Below are positions 61,313 to 64,000 of a stretch of 64,000 nt of DNA, piece after piece. The stretch is taken from assembly GCF_041956535.1 (NCBI RefSeq), contig NW_027192195.1, positions 941,762 through 1,005,761 of the forward strand, given 5' to 3'. The position numbers were made by a program, and so were the translations under genes. The notes under the pieces were generated by a model. That model was not told the origin of the DNA, ran no database searches, and saw only the letters and a program-made list of their open reading frames with translations. Position 1 is the first letter of the stretch; each line of letters opens with the position of its first letter. The stretch comes from Calcarisporiella thermophila CBS 279.70. Taxonomy: Eukaryota > Calcarisporiellomycota.

Positions 61313-62155
61313 TTATTTGCGGTGCTTCGACGCCAGGAAGTCCGAGAACTCCTGGAAGGGAGCATTGGAAAACGCGGTTTCCTTCCAGAGGTCGGGGGTG
61401 AGGAACCCATAGGTGTTTCCAATGGCGGCAAAGGTAGCCTTGACGAAATTGCCCATGGTGCGAGTGGAGCCACGAGAAGTGGTGTAGCAGTCGGAGATAC
61501 CAGCAAGCTGAAGCAACTTCTTGGGGGTTGGAGCAGCAACGATGCCCGTGCCGCGGGGAGCAGGCACCAGTCGGCAGATGACCGACCCGCACTTACCGGT
61601 GACCTTGGCGGGCACGGTATGCGGCTCACCGAGCTTCGAGCCCCAGTAGCCACGGCGCACGGGAATGACGCTCAGCTTGGCAAGGATGATGGCACCACGA
61701 ATAGCGGTGGCCACTTCTTTAGAGCACTTGACTCCAAGGCCGACATGTCCGTCAAAGTCGCCAATCACAACGAAAGCCTTGAAGCGCGTACGCTGACCTG
61801 CACGAGTCTGCTTCTGGACAGGCATAATCTTCATAACCTCATCCTTGAGTTTAGGAAGGAAGTAATCGACGATTTGGTATTCCTTGATGGGGAGAGAGAA
61901 GAGATAGATTTGTTCCATCGATTTGATCTTGCCATCTTTGACGAGGCGACCGAGCTTGGTAACGGGAACCCTACAGAAAGATCAAGCGGTTCAGATCGCA
62001 ATCCTTTGTTAGATCCGGCTCGCTTTCGAATATTACCATTCACCCTTGTCGTCATCTCGACGTCCACGGCCCCGCCCACCACGGCCACGACCGCGACCAC
62101 GTCCACGTCCAAAGCCACCACGTCCACGACTATCGGCCGGTGCAGTATCAGCCAT
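61313..62155 (-). CDS. RPS2: 40S ribosomal protein uS5 (S2)
   Basis: Exons 62155-62037 and 61970-61313 give 258 residues, the usual length. It lies at the mRNA entry region of the small subunit and supports decoding accuracy. The N-terminus holds an RGG/RG-rich tail ([18 protein letters not shown]), a target for arginine methylation, then [15 protein letters not shown], the S5 double-stranded RNA-binding motif [19 protein letters not shown], and [17 protein letters not shown]. The C-terminus matches eukaryotic RPS2. One intron after the RG tail. It shares a 359-base divergent upstream region with TIM10. Confidence 0.98.
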
Positions 62156-62514
62156 TTGCTATGGATTATAAGACAATGGAGATTAGCCTTGATTGTTCTG
62201 GTTTTCATCCGATTTCATTCCATTTCCCCAAGGTCGTCCACTCATCCATTCATCCATCCATCCTCTAAAGCATGCATAGCCTACTCACATAATCCTAAAT
62301 CCTTCTTCTTGAGAAAGAGTACGATGTGGAGAAGAAAAAACAGGAGGAACCGCTACTGTCGCACCAGGACCTGCTATTTTCTCCCTCCCCAGTGAGCCGC
62401 GCCCTCTGATTGGGTTAGGTTTAGATTAGGTTTCTCGCGTTTCAACTAAGTAAACAGATAGAAATTCCCTTGATCTCCCTCGATCTCATTTTCTTCGTGT
62501 AGGAATAATTTACC
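62156..62514. promoter_or_regulatory. Divergent promoter of RPS2 and TIM10
   Basis: Pyrimidine-rich; includes CATCCATTCATCCATCCATC-like repeats at about 62241-62265 and two GGGTTAGGTTTAGATTAGG-like words at about 62412-62430. CT-rich sequence directly precedes the TIM10 ATG. Confidence 0.5.
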
Positions 62515-62874
62515 ATGTCTTTGTTCGGAAATCCATTCGGCGGTGCAAACCAGCAGCAACAAGTTAACCAGGCCAATCTTATGGCTGCTGAGCAGGAGCT
62601 CGAAATGATCACGGATCTGTTCAATCGGTAAGTTGGCTTCCCCCCTCGCCGTATCTATTTCTCGCTGTGCCCCGTGGCTCATTGTCTCACTTCTTCCCTC
62701 AGTATCGTCGACTCGTGCTTCAAGAAATGCATTCCGCCCAAGTACCACGAGGCCGAACTAAACAAAGGCGAGTCGGTGTGTGTAGACCGATGTGTTGCCA
62801 AATTCTTTGCTGCCAACATCAAAGTCGGCGAGAAAATGCAGCAAATGAGCCAGACCAACGCAGGAGGGCGCTGA
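62515..62874 (+). CDS. TIM10: Mitochondrial intermembrane-space chaperone Tim10
   Basis: Exons 62515-62627 and 62703-62874 give 94 residues. Small Tim proteins guide hydrophobic carriers across the intermembrane space as a Tim9-Tim10 hexamer. Both twin CX3C motifs are present: SCFKKCI and [11 protein letters not shown], 16 or so residues apart, forming the two disulphides set by Mia40. The N-terminus has Gln/Asn-rich [13 protein letters not shown], then [26 protein letters not shown] favours Tim10 over Tim9. Length is standard. Confidence 0.94.
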
Positions 62875-63254
62875 TTTAATCGCCCCTGTTTAAAGAAAAG
62901 AGTAGAGTGACATTATTGCCCTTGAATCTTTTGCGTTGTTTTGTGTCGTGTAAGTTTTTTTATGGAGTGTCGCGGTCGTTTATTCTTTTCGGCCTTGTAC
63001 ATATACCTTCCTCCCGCTTTAATGAAGAACATGTGTCCTTTTCTACTCAAAGTGAAAAACAAAAAATAGAATGATTTAGAATGCCATTTTCTAAACAATC
63101 ACTGTTATTTTAAAAATCAATATATTAAAACAAAGAAGAAAAATGAACCAAGAAAAAAAAAACTATCAACATCATGGCAACAGAAAATCCCAAAAATAAA
63201 AATGCCGCAAAATAAAAAGAAATTGAATACAAGTTAACATGATGATTCTCAGCT
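62875..63254. other. Intergenic between converging genes
   Basis: A/T-rich 3' flanks; nothing else seen. Confidence 0.5.
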
Positions 63255-64000
63255 TCAATCCCGACGAGGCATCTTGGATGCAGCCTCTTCTAGATCTCCT
63301 TCGCTGATACCAGCCCTTTTTCGCTTGGATGCGGGAGAGTCAAAGGAATGCATTCGATCTTGCTCATCGGCCTCCTCGTCAAGATCCTCTCTGTCCTCCT
63401 CCTCGTAGTCATCTGCATTCAGATAGGGCTCGTATTCGTCGTCATTGTCATCGAACATTTCCTAGAAGAATTCATTAATAAGCTGGAGAGGACGAAGATG
63501 ATAAAGGCAGGCGTATATTTACATTGGGTTGTTTTAATAGATATTCGAGGCCAACATCCTCCCCCGCATCTTCACCTTCCTCCTCCTCCTCCTCCGCCTC
63601 CTCTTCCTCCTCACCACCTCCATATGCTAAATGCTCTCCCACCACATTTTGTACGGAGAGTACTGTACGTGGTAATCCTTTTGTGCCATGTTGAGGATGG
63701 AGATCCTCTTCGTTATACTCTTCGTTCTCTTCATTCTCCTCATCCTCATCCTCCTCTGTTACACGGTCATCTTCATCGCCTTCTTCCTCTTCCTCCTCAT
63801 CCTCCTCCTCTCCTTCCATAGTCATTCCTTCCTCACCCTCTTCTTCCTCTTCCTCCTCCTCCTCTTCTTCCTCTACTTCACTTTCTCCCGCTTGTATAGA
63901 TACCTCCTCTTCTTCTCCCTCCTCTTCTTCCTCTCCATCCTCATCCTCCCCGTTGTAGCTTACCTGACCTTGGTATCCTAGATACAGTATAAAAATGTGA
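63255..64000 (-). CDS. Extremely acidic protein, 5' part outside window (possibly ANP32-like)
   Basis: Exons 63977-63523 and 63461-63255 are inside the window; earlier exons lie beyond the right edge. The visible 220 residues are dominated by Glu/Asp runs, interrupted by HGTKGLPRTVLSVQNVVGEHLAYGG and GLEYLLKQPNV, then EMFDDNDDEYEPYLNADD and a basic C-terminus with SPASKRKRAG (a likely nuclear signal) and MPRRD. A long acidic tail with a short basic end is typical of ANP32-type histone chaperones, whose leucine-rich repeats would be encoded beyond the edge. NAP-like or other acidic chromatin proteins are alternatives. Confidence 0.55.

Noticed and set aside
61307-62395. A 362-codon + strand open frame
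   Set aside because: It is antisense to the ribosomal protein uS5 gene, whose product is unmistakable; the frame is a codon-bias shadow.
63348-63981. Leu/Phe-rich + strand frames that look like membrane proteins
   Set aside because: They are the complement of Glu/Asp repeat codons of the acidic - strand gene.

Overview
The window is nuclear DNA from a fungus: intron-rich, compact and on the AT-rich side. Nearly all genes are split by short introns, mostly about 45-90 bases, with GT...AG ends and CTAAC/CTGAC/CTAAT branch-like motifs close to the 3' splice site. Intergenic gaps are short and many genes are arranged head-to-head or tail-to-tail. Chitin deacetylase, a Kre9-like wall protein, fungal-type Cdc43, Tim10 and an aromatic-acid-exporter-like membrane protein all point to a chitin-walled fungus with ordinary mitochondria and peroxisomes. 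The intron density, the long-form ATG7, a MEAK7-type TLDc protein and a two-half BRE4-like transporter suggest, as inference only, an early-diverging (non-Dikarya) lineage. No rRNA, tRNA, transposase or CRISPR was seen. Exon joins below were worked out by hand from reading frames, splice sites and family similarity; a spliced reading frame without stops was obtained for every gene given a protein length.

Layout. 0.8-8.5 kb (+ strand): Trf4/5 poly(A) polymerase, a small cysteine-containing secreted protein, a single-pass wall/membrane protein, ATG7. 8.9-11.3 kb (-): ARF6-type GTPase and PRPP synthetase. 12-13.4 kb (+): actin. 13.9-17.3 kb (-): glutathione reductase and an unrecognised acidic nuclear-type protein. 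17.8-20.0 kb (+): a 68-residue Cox14-like protein and CDC43. 20.3-23.4 kb (-): three tandem paralogues of an unrecognised two-helix membrane protein with paired PY motifs, followed by a minisatellite. 24.3-25.9 kb (-): CDC7 kinase. 27-28.4 kb (+): a CBM48/Mdg1-like protein. 28.7-33.3 kb (-): carnitine acetyltransferase and a MEAK7-like TLDc protein. 33.5-40.3 kb (+): a peroxisomal acyl-CoA ligase and a large transporter. 40.6-46.3 kb: OPRT, an NmrA-like protein, glyoxalase II, an unknown protein and a secreted double-psi barrel protein. 46.3-48.9 kb is the longest gene-poor stretch. 48.9-62.2 kb (all -): a Pumilio protein, chitin deacetylase, an RBM39-like splicing factor, Dbp9/DDX56 helicase, an unknown Ser/Pro-rich protein and ribosomal protein uS5. 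62.5 kb (+): TIM10. The right edge cuts an extremely acidic, possibly ANP32-like gene.

Most genes are housekeeping. PRPP synthetase and OPRT make and use PRPP. Glutathione reductase and glyoxalase II share the glutathione economy. The SKL-ended acyl-CoA ligase and the mitochondrially targeted carnitine acetyltransferase fit acyl-group handling between organelles. Actin, ARF6, CDC43 and the wall enzymes fit polarised growth and wall building. The most novel element is the tandem PY-motif membrane-protein family at 20.3-23.4 kb.
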